Positions 1 through 8,921 of a stretch of DNA of 64,000 nucleotides are shown piece after piece; the first letter of the stretch is position 1, and every line of letters begins with the position of its first letter. Below the pieces are notes generated by a model that searched no databases, was not told the DNA's origin, and worked only from the letters and a program-made list of their open reading frames with translations. The stretch lies in NCBI GenBank assembly GCA_964593705.1, contig CAZQIV010000005.1, forward strand, positions 42,204-106,203. The letters run 5' to 3'. The position numbers and the translations under genes are program-made. The DNA comes from SABY01 sp964593705 (lineage in GTDB: Bacteria > Bacteroidota > Bacteroidia > Bacteroidales > 4484-276).

Positions 1-526
1 TATCAGTTTCAATGAGTTGAATCGACAGTCCTAAATTATCCGCATTTTTTTTTGCAACACTCAAAGCTTCCTTGCTAATGTCGCATGAGGAAACATCAAA
101 ACTTTTTCTGTGATATTTTACTGAAAGAGCAATTGCACCGCTACCGGTTCCAATATCGAGTATCGATAGCTTTTTCGCTTCCGAGGTTTCCGACAAAATC
201 CAAACGACCAACTCCTCGGTTTCGGGCCGTGGAATGAGTACGTTTTTATTCACCTCCAAATCCAATCCGTAAAAATTTGTTTTTCCGGTAATATACTGAA
301 TAGGCTTATGGTTTTTCAATTCTTTGCAGGCAAAATGAACTTTGAGCAACTCCGATTCAGAAATTCTTGTTTCGGGATGAAGCATGATTTTCATTTTCGG
401 AATTTGAAGTAAGTCCTCAATTATTATTTCGAGCATCCTTTGTGCTTCGCACGGGGGAAATATTTTTTTTAGCTCATTGTAATAATGATCTCTGATATCC
501 TTAATTTTGTTGCTTTTAACTTTCAC
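1..526 (-). CDS. prmC: Release factor glutamine methyltransferase PrmC (N-terminal part, cut by window edge)
   Basis: The reverse strand encodes a PrmC/HemK-type enzyme that methylates the GGQ glutamine of peptide release factors. The helical N-terminal domain comes first, then QYITGKTNFYG and LIPRPETEELV. The S-adenosylmethionine motif follows as SILDIGTGSGAIAL. All are typical of the family. The NPPY catalytic motif would lie beyond the left edge. An in-frame stop lies just upstream, and the first usable start is GTG at 526; the next ATG is at about 436, inside conserved sequence. The gene is divergent from xdhC with about 20 bases between starts, so the two leaders overlap. The assignment is firm; only the GTG start is inferred. 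Confidence 0.9.
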   Translation of the reverse strand, partial: MKVKSNKIKDIRDHYYNELKKIFPPCEAQRMLEIIIEDLLQIPKMKIMLHPETRISESELLKVHFACKELKNHKPIQYITGKTNFYGLDLEVNKNVLIPRPETEELVVWILSETSEAKKLSILDIGTGSGAIALSVKYHRKSFDVSSCDISKEALSVAKKNADNLGLSIQLIETD

Positions 527-546
527 CTGAAAAAATATTATTGGCT

Positions 547-1305
547 ATGGAAGACATTTTTGCAAAAATAATCGAATTAAAGCAAGCAGGAGTTAATTCG
601 GCACTTTGTACATTAACCGAAACCAAAGGTTCTGTTCCCCGAAAAGCAGGATCAAAAATGATTGTTACCGGGAGTGGCGAAATTTTTGGCACAGTGGGAG
701 GGGGTAACATCGAAATGCAAATCATCGAAAATGCCGGCCGGGTAATTAAAGCAAATATTCCGGCAAAATTCTTTTTTAATCTCGAAGAAAATTTGGAGAT
801 GCATTGCGGAGGCACTGTGGAAGTGTTTATTGAGCCCATGAAAGCCCGCAACGAACTTATTATTTTTGGGGCAGGCCACGTGGGAATGGCGCTTGCCCGA
901 TTGGCAAAAACTTACGGTTTTTCTGTAGTATTTGCTGACGACAGGGAGGCTTTACTTACGAATGCCGAAAGTGAAGGGTTCGCAATAATCAAGGGCGATT
1001 TTGTAAAGGCTGCCGAAGAATTGAAAACCAACGAGCATACTTTCCTGGTAGTAACAACACCAAAGCATAAATACGATGAAGAAGTTACTGCAATACTTGG
1101 TAAACAGCAATATAAATATCTTGGTATGATTGGCAGTCGTAAAAAAGTGGCCCTTGCTGCTACAAATTTTAAAGAGAAATACCTAATGAGCGATACCCAA
1201 ATCGAAAAGATAGATATGCCCATCGGAATTCCTTTCAATGCCCAAACACCGGAGGAAATAGCCATTAGTATTCTTGCCAAATTAATCGATGTAAAAAATA
1301 GCTGA
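547..1305 (+). CDS. xdhC: XdhC/CoxI family molybdenum-enzyme maturation protein
   Basis: The protein has about 252 residues. The N-terminal XdhC_CoxI domain shows TLTETKGSVPRKAGSKMIV and GTVGGGNIEMQ. The C-terminal XdhC Rossmann domain opens with IFGAGHVGMALARLAK and includes MIGSRKK. In the family this protein binds molybdenum cofactor, helps sulfurate it and hands it to xanthine-dehydrogenase-type hydroxylases. No such dehydrogenase lies in this window, so its client must be elsewhere. A TTG six bases earlier would add two residues; ATG at 547 is preferred. There is no clear ribosome binding site, which is usual in Bacteroidota. Confidence 0.88.
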   Translation: MEDIFAKIIELKQAGVNSALCTLTETKGSVPRKAGSKMIVTGSGEIFGTVGGGNIEMQIIENAGRVIKANIPAKFFFNLEENLEMHCGGTVEVFIEPMKARNELIIFGAGHVGMALARLAKTYGFSVVFADDREALLTNAESEGFAIIKGDFVKAAEELKTNEHTFLVVTTPKHKYDEEVTAILGKQQYKYLGMIGSRKKVALAATNFKEKYLMSDTQIEKIDMPIGIPFNAQTPEEIAISILAKLIDVKNS

Positions 1306-1367
1306 TGTTCAATTTCCCATTGCTGATGACTTATTTTGATTAATAATAAATCTTAAATCATTCGGTA

Positions 1368-1393
1368 GTAGGGGTAATTATTCCCTACATTTG
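1368..1393 (+). promoter_or_regulatory. Putative promoter -7 box overlapped by a small inverted repeat
   Basis: TACATTTG at 1386-1393 fits the Bacteroidota -7 consensus TAnnTTTG and lies 28 bases before the carboxypeptidase ATG. GTAGGGG at 1368-1374 pairs with CCCTAC at 1383-1388, so a short dyad overlaps the box. The dyad could be an operator or chance. No convincing -33 TTTG is seen at the expected distance. Confidence 0.4.
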
Positions 1394-1413
1394 TAATAAG
1401 CAGATAAGAAAGG

Positions 1414-3981
1414 ATGGGTAAGATGATAAGATTTATATTTACAATTACATTTTGTGCTTTTTCATTGGTAAGTTTTCCGCAAGCCGAAGTATATTACCGA
1501 ATCAGTTTTGATGATGTTGATGCGACTTTGGATAAAATGCATCATGCAGGTTTATCTTATGAATATAATCAATCTAAAAATCGCCTGTTGATGGAAGTTT
1601 CGCAAAGCGAACTTGCGCTTTTGGATGCCTTGGATATTGAATACAAGATAGAAATTTCAGATGTTCAAAAGTTTTATAAACAACGAAATGATGGAAAAGA
1701 TATAGCTTTAATTTTAGATTCTTATAAAAACAGGGATGATTATTCTGTGCCTGAAAATTTTTCGCTTGGATCGATGGGTGGCTTTTGCACCATAGAGGAA
1801 TTATATGCGCATCTCGATACGATGTATGCAAAATTCCCCAACCTGATTACGCAGAAAATGCCACTGCCCGGTCAGTCTGTTCAGGGAAGGTCGGTTTATT
1901 GGCTTCGTATTTCTGATAACCCCGGGGTTGATGAGGATGAACCCGAAATATTCTACAATTCACTTATCCATGCCCGGGAGCCTGCATCAATGCAGCAGTT
2001 GCTTTATTTTATGTATTATGTGCTCGAAAATTATGATACCGATCCTGAAATAAAAAACCTGATCGACAATACCGAGATGTATTTCGTGCCTTGTGTTAAT
2101 CCCGATGGATATGTTTACAATGAGCAATCTTTTCCCGGGGGAGGTGGCTTATGGCGCAAAAACCGGCATATAAATGCCAATGGTTCCATTGGCGTTGACC
2201 TCAACAGGAATTTTGGGTTTAATTGGGGCTACGATGATTATGGGTCTTCGCCTGTTCCAAATATGAGTACCTACCGGGGAGAAGCCCCTTTTTCGGAGCC
2301 TGAAACACAAATTATCAAAGCTTTTGCTGAAAGTCGCGATTTTAAAATGGTTATGAATTATCATTCTTTTGGGGATGTGCTGGTGTATTCCTGGGGATAT
2401 GTAAGCTATCTCGATCCGGAGGATTATGAAATAATGCGCGAAATTGCGTCCCTGATAACTTTTGAAAATCAGTTCGATTTTGGTACCATCTCCCGCATTT
2501 TATACCTTACAAATGGCGATGCTACCGATTGGTTTTATGGTGAGAAGGATAGCAAGCCATCAGCAATTTCATACACACCCGAGGTAGGCTCGGATGATGA
2601 TGGATTTTGGCCTGAGATAGAAAACATTATCCCAAACTGCCGGCAATGTTTGCAGATGAATATTCAAGCGGCACAGTTGGCCGGGTTTTATGCCCGGATT
2701 AAAGATCAGGGTTCGGTTTTTATACCAGATATTGAGGGCTATCTTCCATTTTCTGTTTCCCGAACGGGCTTAACTGATGCACCATTTTCGTTAACGGTTT
2801 TGCCTCTTGGAAACTCTTTCCAATCCATTGATGGATTTAAACAATATGATTCTACTCCACAATCACAGTGGATTTTCGATTCAGTTTTTTACGAGCTGAA
2901 ACCTGGTATTTTGCCGGGCGACCGAATTGAATATGTTATCAAGATTGAAAATGAGGCTTTTCAAGTACTTGATACCATCACAAAAATATACGGACAAGAG
3001 CAGCTAATTGTTGATTATAGCTTTAATGATTTAGAAAACTGGGTTGGTGATGAATGGTGTTTGAGCGAAAATGCCGTGTTTTCGCCTCTATATTCGTTTT
3101 CCAATGTTTCGGGATATTATTATGCCAATAATATGGAAACGTTTGTATTTCTTAGCGATACCATCATTCTGAGTGAAACAGATGATTTGTGTTTGAACTT
3201 TAAAACCACTTGGGATCTTGATGGAGGAAAGGATTATGTGAAAGTAATGTACTCGACAAATTATGGCCAAACCTGGAATCCAATAAAGGGAAGATATACC
3301 AGTATGATTAGTGATGGCGAAAAAAATATTCCTGTTTATCAAGGTGAAGAAGAAGAATGGTTGGACGAATGGTTTATAATTCGTGATGTTTTGAATGTAC
3401 CGGTAATGATTGGGTTTTCATTTGAAAGTGATAAGGCTACAGGCCGGTTAGGTTTTTATTGTGATGATTTTTGTTTACTCACCAGCCAAAGTCAGGTAAT
3501 AATAGACCAAACTATTTTTATCACCGAAGGCTGGTCGGGGATAAGCTCATGTTTAATTCCTCAGCAAACCAATATTGAAGAAATTTTTGGAGCCGGTTTA
3601 TCAGAAATAATTTTCCTTACCGACAATAATCAATTTTACCAGCCAGGAAATAGTAATAGCGATTTATCAAACTGGAATTCAGGGAATGGTTTTTTGATTA
3701 AATCTCAATCAGACTTTACATTAAATATGTCTGGTATCACTCAAAACGGTAATTCAATATGCCTGGTGAAAGGATGGAATCTTATCCCGGTTTTCTCAGT
3801 GCTTCCTGTTGATGTTGAGAGCCTTTCAACCGATCCTTCGGGATTGATCGAAGCCATTAAAAGCGCTTGTGGAGTTTCAGTTTATTGGCCCGAAAATGAG
3901 ATAAACACACTCGAATTTCTTTATCCGGGCAAGTCATATTATATTAAGATGTCCGAAAATGGTATGCTCATTTTGCAATAA
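1414..3981 (+). CDS. Secreted M14 zinc carboxypeptidase with C-terminal paired GWN module
   Basis: The 855-residue protein starts with a signal peptide (about 1-22). The M14 catalytic domain (about 120-430) shows the zinc motif HARE (H186, E189), third ligand H317 in MNYHSFG, substrate-binding N264/R265 in DLNRNFG, and catalytic E390 in SYTPEVGS. It should remove C-terminal residues from peptides outside the cell. Residues about 530-690 form a MAM/immune-inhibitor-A-like beta domain. The last 160 residues have no T9SS sorting tail. Instead they hold two GWN-type units (GWSGISSCLIP and GWNLIPVFSV) ending VYWPENEINTL...PGKSYYIKM, closely matching the C-terminus of the C25 protease at 47669-52039. 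ATG at 1423 is an alternative start. Substrate preference cannot be told. Confidence 0.87.
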   Translation: MGKMIRFIFTITFCAFSLVSFPQAEVYYRISFDDVDATLDKMHHAGLSYEYNQSKNRLLMEVSQSELALLDALDIEYKIEISDVQKFYKQRNDGKDIALILDSYKNRDDYSVPENFSLGSMGGFCTIEELYAHLDTMYAKFPNLITQKMPLPGQSVQGRSVYWLRISDNPGVDEDEPEIFYNSLIHAREPASMQQLLYFMYYVLENYDTDPEIKNLIDNTEMYFVPCVNPDGYVYNEQSFPGGGGLWRKNRHINANGSIGVDLNRNFGFNWGYDDYGSSPVPNMSTYRGEAPFSEPETQIIKAFAESRDFKMVMNYHSFGDVLVYSWGYVSYLDPEDYEIMREIASLITFENQFDFGTISRILYLTNGDATDWFYGEKDSKPSAISYTPEVGSDDDGFWPEIENIIPNCRQCLQMNIQAAQLAGFYARIKDQGSVFIPDIEGYLPFSVSRTGLTDAPFSLTVLPLGNSFQSIDGFKQYDSTPQSQWIFDSVFYELKPGILPGDRIEYVIKIENEAFQVLDTITKIYGQEQLIVDYSFNDLENWVGDEWCLSENAVFSPLYSFSNVSGYYYANNMETFVFLSDTIILSETDDLCLNFKTTWDLDGGKDYVKVMYSTNYGQTWNPIKGRYTSMISDGEKNIPVYQGEEEEWLDEWFIIRDVLNVPVMIGFSFESDKATGRLGFYCDDFCLLTSQSQVIIDQTIFITEGWSGISSCLIPQQTNIEEIFGAGLSEIIFLTDNNQFYQPGNSNSDLSNWNSGNGFLIKSQSDFTLNMSGITQNGNSICLVKGWNLIPVFSVLPVDVESLSTDPSGLIEAIKSACGVSVYWPENEINTLEFLYPGKSYYIKMSENGMLILQ

Positions 3982-4056
3982 TTCTATCATCCTTTTCTCT
4001 TTTTTATGATTTATCCTATTTTTGTGCTTCAATACGAAATGCTAAAAAATTCAATT

Positions 4057-5430
4057 ATGAAACTTAAAATCTTATCTCTTTGCCTGCTTTTTTCAGGTTT
4101 ACTAAGTGCGCAGCCCATTGTTTTGCAAGGGGAAATAAATGGATTGAATAAGGAGAAAATTACTATTTCCGATTTTTATGGAAATGAAAACAAAGTAGTT
4201 GATTCAATTTTTCCGAATGAAACAGGGAGTTATAACTATGCTTTTCCCGATGATTTCAGAACCGGGATGTACAGGCTGCGTTTTGGAGATAAGCAGTTTA
4301 TGGATATCATTTTTAACCATGAAAATATAATTTTCAAAACGGAATTAAATGCCTTAATCGATAGTTTGGTCTTTCAGGAATCTGTTGAAAACCAACTGTA
4401 TTTTAGTTACCTGAACCGCCGGAATATGATGGAATACAAACTCGAACTTTTGGGCCCCGTCATTGCTTATTATCCACAGGATGATTCTTTTTATAATGTA
4501 TCGAAGCAAAAATTTAATCTGCTCAACGAGGAATTTGAAACCTTTGTAGAAGAATTGATTACCAATAATTCTAAAACCTATGTTTCGCGTATTGTGAAAA
4601 TGGATTATTCACCCTCACCTCCGCTGGACTTGAGCCAAATGGAAGGAATGATGTACATGCGCGATCATTTTTTCGACCAGATGGATTTTGCCGACTCCAC
4701 CCTTATGTATAGCAATATTATTTCAGGGAAAGTTATGCAGTATCTTTCATTTTACCAGAATAACCGCATGTCGAAAGATCAACTTGAAATTGAGTTTATT
4801 AAGGCTGTAAATAAAATTATGGATGTTACAAGTGTTAACCCCCTGGTTTACGAATATGTACTCGATTATTTAATTGGTGGTTTCGAGAGTTACGGCTTCG
4901 AAAGAGTAATTACCTACATTGCAGATAATATTAACCTCGACGAAACCTGTGTGAACAGCGAAAGAAAGGCTGAATTGGAAAAAAAGGTGGAAAGCCTTAA
5001 AAAGTTCGCCGTGGGTAAAAAAGTTCCCGATTTTTCTACCACCGATCTCAAGGGTAATAAAATCATGCTATCCGAAATTAAATCACAATATACTGTGCTG
5101 GTTTTTTGGGCCACCTGGTGTCCGCACTGTACAAATCTAATTCCTGAACTAAGTAAAATTTATTTTCCTGAAAGCAGCGACAAGCTTGAAATTGTTGCTG
5201 TATCGCTCGATGAATCCGATGAAGATTTGGAAAGCTTTCTTGAAGAGGGGAACTATCCCTGGGTGAATGTTTGCGATTTTAAAAAATGGCAAGGAGAAAT
5301 TGTGCAGCAATACGATATTTATGCTACCCCCACGATGTTACTGCTTTTCAACGACCAAACCATTCTTGCCAAGCCAATGACTTTTAGTGAGCTTAAAAAC
5401 GAGTTGTACGAGCGAAATATCCTTCATTAA
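4057..5430 (+). CDS. TlpA-like periplasmic thiol-disulfide protein with DUF4369 N-domain
   Basis: The start at 4057 gives MKLKILSLCLLFSG, a clean signal peptide; the longer frame from 4006 would bury it. The mature protein of about 440 residues begins with a DUF4369-like beta domain (GEINGLNKEKITISDFYGN), continues with a long helical middle, and ends in a thioredoxin fold with the redox motif CPHC in LVFWATWCPHCTNLIPEL and a cis-proline loop (YATPTML). Such proteins act outside the inner membrane as disulfide reductases, often for cytochrome or cysteine-rich exported proteins. It lies 75 bases after the M14 gene on the same strand and may be co-transcribed. The exact partner is unknown. Confidence 0.85.
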   Translation: MKLKILSLCLLFSGLLSAQPIVLQGEINGLNKEKITISDFYGNENKVVDSIFPNETGSYNYAFPDDFRTGMYRLRFGDKQFMDIIFNHENIIFKTELNALIDSLVFQESVENQLYFSYLNRRNMMEYKLELLGPVIAYYPQDDSFYNVSKQKFNLLNEEFETFVEELITNNSKTYVSRIVKMDYSPSPPLDLSQMEGMMYMRDHFFDQMDFADSTLMYSNIISGKVMQYLSFYQNNRMSKDQLEIEFIKAVNKIMDVTSVNPLVYEYVLDYLIGGFESYGFERVITYIADNINLDETCVNSERKAELEKKVESLKKFAVGKKVPDFSTTDLKGNKIMLSEIKSQYTVLVFWATWCPHCTNLIPELSKIYFPESSDKLEIVAVSLDESDEDLESFLEEGNYPWVNVCDFKKWQGEIVQQYDIYATPTMLLLFNDQTILAKPMTFSELKNELYERNILH

Positions 5431-5606
5431 AAAGCCTTCGTGGCGTGCTTCAAATAGGATAGCCACAAAGACACAAAGGCACAAAGAAACACGAAGCATA
5501 CTTCAAGATGCGTTTTGCGACATATCTAATTTCAACAACAAAATTATAACTTTTTGATTTTTAACATAAAGGTCAGGACTCCTGAATTTAATTCAATTTT
5601 TTTAAT

Positions 5607-6251
5607 ATGAATAATTACTCCGAAGTGAACTTCGCCAAATGGGAGCGAAAAAAAATGTTTGATCTTTTTGATGTTTATGATGAGCCCTTCTTTAATATTA
5701 CAGCCAATGTTGAAATCGTTAACCTGCCCGCCTTTTGCAAAAATAATGACTTGTCTTTTAACCTCACCACTATTTTTATCTCCCAAAAGGTTATCAATAC
5801 CATCCCCGAGTTTAAAATGCGCATAGCCGAAGGTTCGATCAGGTTATATGGAAAAGTAAATTGTGGGTCAACCATTTTTATGCCCGACAAAACTTTCAGT
5901 TTTTGTTATTATCCTTACAACAGTGATTTGAAACTATTTGATAAAAAGGGGAAGAATGATATAAAAAAGTTGAAGGAAGAAGGGGATTTTGATCCGCGTC
6001 ATGAGGAGTTAAATTTAGTTTACTACTCTACACTTCCATGGATTAAATTCACAAGCATAAAGCACCCCCGAAGGTTTGGTAAAGTTGATTCGATTCCAAA
6101 AATTGTGTTTGGAAAGTGGTTTAAAGAAAATGGGAAATGTTTTATTCCCGTATCCACCGAAGCGCATCATGGCTTGCTGGATGGATACCACATTGGGTTG
6201 TATTTTAATGGAATGGAAGATGAATTTAAAAAACTGACAGAGCAATGTTAA
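5607..6251 (+). CDS. Chloramphenicol acetyltransferase (CAT) family acyltransferase
   Basis: The 214-residue length is that of classical trimeric CAT enzymes. The C-terminal catalytic signature HHGLLDGYH is intact: H188 corresponds to the general base and D192 holds the usual spacing. PWIKFTSIKHP and an FCYYPY strand also match the fold. The family moves acetyl groups from acetyl-CoA to hydroxyl acceptors. Chromosomal CAT-like genes in Bacteroidota are common and most are not shown to give drug resistance, so the acceptor is left open. The stop codon overlaps the start of the next gene (TAATG), which suggests translational coupling. Confidence 0.8.
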   Translation: MNNYSEVNFAKWERKKMFDLFDVYDEPFFNITANVEIVNLPAFCKNNDLSFNLTTIFISQKVINTIPEFKMRIAEGSIRLYGKVNCGSTIFMPDKTFSFCYYPYNSDLKLFDKKGKNDIKKLKEEGDFDPRHEELNLVYYSTLPWIKFTSIKHPRRFGKVDSIPKIVFGKWFKENGKCFIPVSTEAHHGLLDGYHIGLYFNGMEDEFKKLTEQC

Positions 6252-6904
6252 TGAAGCCGAGAATTAAGATATGCTGTATTTCTGGCATTGATGAAGCTGA
6301 ACTTGCCATAAAATATGGGGCTTCTGCAATAGGGCTTGTAGGGCCAATGCCCAGTGGGCCAGGAGTAATAAGCGATGAGTTAATTGCTGAAATTGCCCGT
6401 TTTGTTCCGCCGGCAGTTTCATCGTTTTTGTTAAGTAGCTAAACCTCTGCCGGGGGAATCATTTCGCACTGTAAAAAAACTGGCACAAACACAGTTCAAC
6501 TTGTAGATGAACCTGAACCAGGCGTTTACGAAAAAATAAGAGAAGTCCTCCCATATATAAAAATCGTCCAGGTAATCCATGTAATCGATGAAAAATCTAT
6601 TGTACAAGCGATCAATATTTCCAAATTAGTCGATGCACTTTTACTCGATAGCGGCAATCCAAATTTGGCTATCAAAGTTCTCGGTGGAACGGGGAAAGTG
6701 CATAACTGGCACTTAAGCCGCGAAATTGTCAGGCAAATTAATAAGCCTGTTTTTCTTGCAGGTGGAATTAATTCTGAGAATGTTTCGGATGCCATCAGGT
6801 TGGTTCAACCTTTTGGTATTGACTTGTGTAATGGTGTAAGAATAAATGGTATGTTGGATGAAAAAAAATTGCAGCAGTTTATGAAAAATGCTACAGTTAT
6901 TTAA
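6251..6904 (+). pseudogene. Phosphoribosylanthranilate isomerase (TrpF)-like gene interrupted by an in-frame TAA
   Basis: A single frame from ATG 6251 to 6904 encodes a complete TrpF-like barrel except for a TAA at 6440-6442. Upstream of the stop: RIKICCISGIDEAELAIKYG, with the family's catalytic cysteine, and FLLSS. Downstream, in the same frame: TNTVQLVDEPEPG, DALLLDSG with the general-acid aspartate, LGGTGKVHNW, LAGGINSENV and DLCNGV. TAA is one substitution from AAA, CAA or GAA, and polar residues are usual at that point. No frameshift is needed. The gene is either a recent pseudogene, a sequencing error, or is read through. It overlaps the CAT-like gene by one base. As no other trp gene is near, it may be a paralogue outside tryptophan synthesis. 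Confidence 0.8.
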
Positions 6905-6935
6905 AAGTGAATATTTCTGGAGAAAATTATGAAGG

Positions 6936-7388
6936 CTATTTCAAAATCTTCACATTAACAGCCGTAAATCCCTTTGGGCCTCTTTCAACTTCAAAATTAA
7001 CAAGGTTACCTTCCTTAATTTCATCAATGCAGTTGTTGATGTGTACAAACACATCTTCCTTGCGAATCGACTCTTTGATAAAGCCGTATCCTTTTGAATC
7101 GTTGAAAAATGTAACGGTGCCTGTTTTGATAGGATTATTGTCCTCGGCGCTATCTCTTTTTGGTGGGGCAATCTGGATGTCCTCCACTTTAATTTCTTCT
7201 TTCAAACTTGGATCGGGTGGGGTATCCGTAATGTTGCCGTGTTGGTCAACATAAGCAATCATGTCATCGAGGCTACTTGATGATTCGCCGTCTTTGCGGG
7301 CTAACCTCTTTTCAGCTTTGTCTTTTCTCTTTTTCTCTTTTTTCTTTCTAACTTCTTTTTTGTTAAATGATTCTTGCGATCGGCTCAT
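6936..7388 (-). CDS. Cold-shock-domain protein with lysine-rich N-terminal extension
   Basis: The protein has 150 residues. The C-terminal 65 form a cold-shock domain with RNP1 (KGYGFIKES) and RNP2 (DVFVHIN), preceded by TGTVTFFNDSKG. The first 45 residues are highly basic (repeated K/R around EVRKKKEKKRKDKAEKR) and residues 46-85 form an acidic, low-complexity linker. Simple CspA proteins are about 67 residues, so this is the extended form seen in Bacteroidota. It probably binds single-stranded RNA and acts as an RNA chaperone. It converges with the trpF-like gene, with about 30 bases between stops. Confidence 0.88.
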   Translation of the reverse strand: MSRSQESFNKKEVRKKKEKKRKDKAEKRLARKDGESSSSLDDMIAYVDQHGNITDTPPDPSLKEEIKVEDIQIAPPKRDSAEDNNPIKTGTVTFFNDSKGYGFIKESIRKEDVFVHINNCIDEIKEGNLVNFEVERGPKGFTAVNVKILK

Positions 7389-7426
7389 AAATAAATATTA
7401 ATCTTAGTATTAAAATGGAATTTTTG

Positions 7427-7434
7427 CAAAAATA
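7427..7434 (-). promoter_or_regulatory. Promoter -7 box of the cold-shock gene
   Basis: On the reverse strand this reads TATTTTTG, an exact TAnnTTTG match, 39 bases before the start codon at 7388. Confidence 0.45.
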
Positions 7435-7485
7435 CACATTTATTTTCAGTGTTTTATTTTATTCAATTTTTTGTTAAAAACAAAA

Positions 7486-7516
7486 AATCCCGCTATTGAT
7501 TCTTCAATAACGGGAT
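7486..7516 (-). terminator. Rho-independent terminator after ackA
   Basis: AATCCCGCTATTGA pairs with TCAATAACGGGATT (14-bp arms with one G-T wobble and a three-base loop), and on the reverse strand the stem is followed by a T-rich run. It lies just past the ackA stop. Confidence 0.75.
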
Positions 7517-7538
7517 TATAAAAATTGGTATCGGTTTT

Positions 7539-8738
7539 TTATCGTGTAACAATCTCATAAGTATCTTTAGCTATCATCATTTCTTCGTTGGTGGGCACTA
7601 CCAAAACATTAACCCTTGAACCGGGTTTCGATAAAATGATTTCCTTGCCACGAACGCCCTGGTTTTTATCGAAGTCGAAATTAACGCCCAAAAATTCCAA
7701 GCCTTCCATTACGTTGGCGCGGGTCAGCGAATCATTCTCGCCAATCCCCCCGGTAAAAACAATAGTGTCAACACCACCCATGGCTGCTGCATAGGCTCCG
7801 ATATATTTTTTTACGCGATAGGCATACATTTTATAAGCTACCTCGGCGCGATGGTTTCCTTCTTCGGCGGCATGTTCCACATCACGCATATCCGATGAGA
7901 TTCCGGAAACGCCTAAAACGCCACTAAATTTATTCACCAATGTATTTGCAACCTTAAGGTTAAGGTTTTCTTTATTCATTATATGAAATAGTGCGCCAAC
8001 ATCAAGGTCGCCACAACGCGTTCCCATCATCACACCTTCGATAGGTGTCATTCCCATGGAGGTATCGAGTGATTTCCCGAATTGCACTGCCGTCATCGAA
8101 GCTCCATTTCCGAGGTGGCAGGTTACGATCTTTTTTTCTTCGATGTTTTCATTCAGGATTTCGCAAGCCCTTGCCGAAACATATTTATGGCTGGTGCCAT
8201 GAAATCCGTAGCGGCGAATTTTATGCTTTTCGTAAAGCGAATATGGAATTCCATAGAGGAAGGAATGTTCGGGCATGGTTTGATGAAAGGCTGTATCGAA
8301 AACTCCGGCCTGTGGTGCTCCGGGGAGTAGTTGTTTCATGGCATAAATGCCTTTCAGGTTTGGCGGGTTGTGCAGTGGCGCAAGCTCTGATGATTTTTCC
8401 AGGGCATCAATTACTTCATCGGAAATTGCAACGCTCCCACTAAATTCTTCAGCGCCATGCACCACACGGTGGCCAACAGCCTGAATTTCGTTTAACGACC
8501 CAAGGCTACCATATTCTTTATCAATTAAAACGCCCAACAAATATTCGATGCCGGCCTGATGATCCAGGATTTCCCCCTCTGCCTTCATTTCTTTTCCATC
8601 ATCGCGTTTATGTTTTATGGATGCGCCCTTGAGTCCGATTTTGTCAACAAGCCCTTTGGCAATCACTTCATTTTCGGGCATGTTAAAAAGTTGATATTTA
8701 ATAGATGAGCTTCCGCAATTTAAAACTATTATTTTCAT
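7539..8738 (-). CDS. ackA: Acetate kinase
   Basis: The 399-residue protein matches AckA throughout: IIVLNCGSSSIKYQLF at the N-terminus, GHRVVHG, FDTAFHQTMP with the catalytic aspartate, RRYGFHGTSH, HLGNGAS, TPIEGVMMGTRCGDLD and FTGGIGEN. It interconverts acetate plus ATP and acetyl phosphate plus ADP. ATG at 8738 is chosen because it gives the canonical MKIIVLN start; an upstream TTG would add six residues. No phosphotransacetylase gene is adjacent, unlike the common ackA-pta arrangement. It probably links to the acetate genes at 10-15 kb. Confidence 0.96.
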   Translation of the reverse strand: MKIIVLNCGSSSIKYQLFNMPENEVIAKGLVDKIGLKGASIKHKRDDGKEMKAEGEILDHQAGIEYLLGVLIDKEYGSLGSLNEIQAVGHRVVHGAEEFSGSVAISDEVIDALEKSSELAPLHNPPNLKGIYAMKQLLPGAPQAGVFDTAFHQTMPEHSFLYGIPYSLYEKHKIRRYGFHGTSHKYVSARACEILNENIEEKKIVTCHLGNGASMTAVQFGKSLDTSMGMTPIEGVMMGTRCGDLDVGALFHIMNKENLNLKVANTLVNKFSGVLGVSGISSDMRDVEHAAEEGNHRAEVAYKMYAYRVKKYIGAYAAAMGGVDTIVFTGGIGENDSLTRANVMEGLEFLGVNFDFDKNQGVRGKEIILSKPGSRVNVLVVPTNEEMMIAKDTYEIVTR

Positions 8739-8794
8739 TGTATTTGATTTCTGCAATTAAACATTTAGATAACTATTTGGTGTCAGCCTTTTTT

Positions 8795-8905
8795 GTGCTA
8801 TTTCCCGCAGATTTCGCTGATTTGCGCTGATTTTTTTCTGCGAAAACCAACCTTGCCAGCCTTACCGGCTAGGCAGGTCTGCGTTATTTGCGGGAAACAT
8901 TACTG
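8795..8905. repeat. Dispersed intergenic repeat (cccgcagatttcgctgattt type)
   Basis: This stretch holds CCCGCAGATTTCGCTGATTT, TGCGCTGATTTTTTTCTGCG and the closing GCGTTATTTGCGGGAAA, so it can fold back on itself. Related copies lie at about 30062-30135, 44482-44740 and 47543-47625. All copies are intergenic. Confidence 0.7.
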
Positions 8906-8921
8906 AAAAGACGAACACTAT

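Noticed and set aside
5607..6251. Antibiotic-resistance gene
   Set aside because: The CAT fold and catalytic motif are clear, but sequence alone does not show chloramphenicol as substrate and no mobile context is present.
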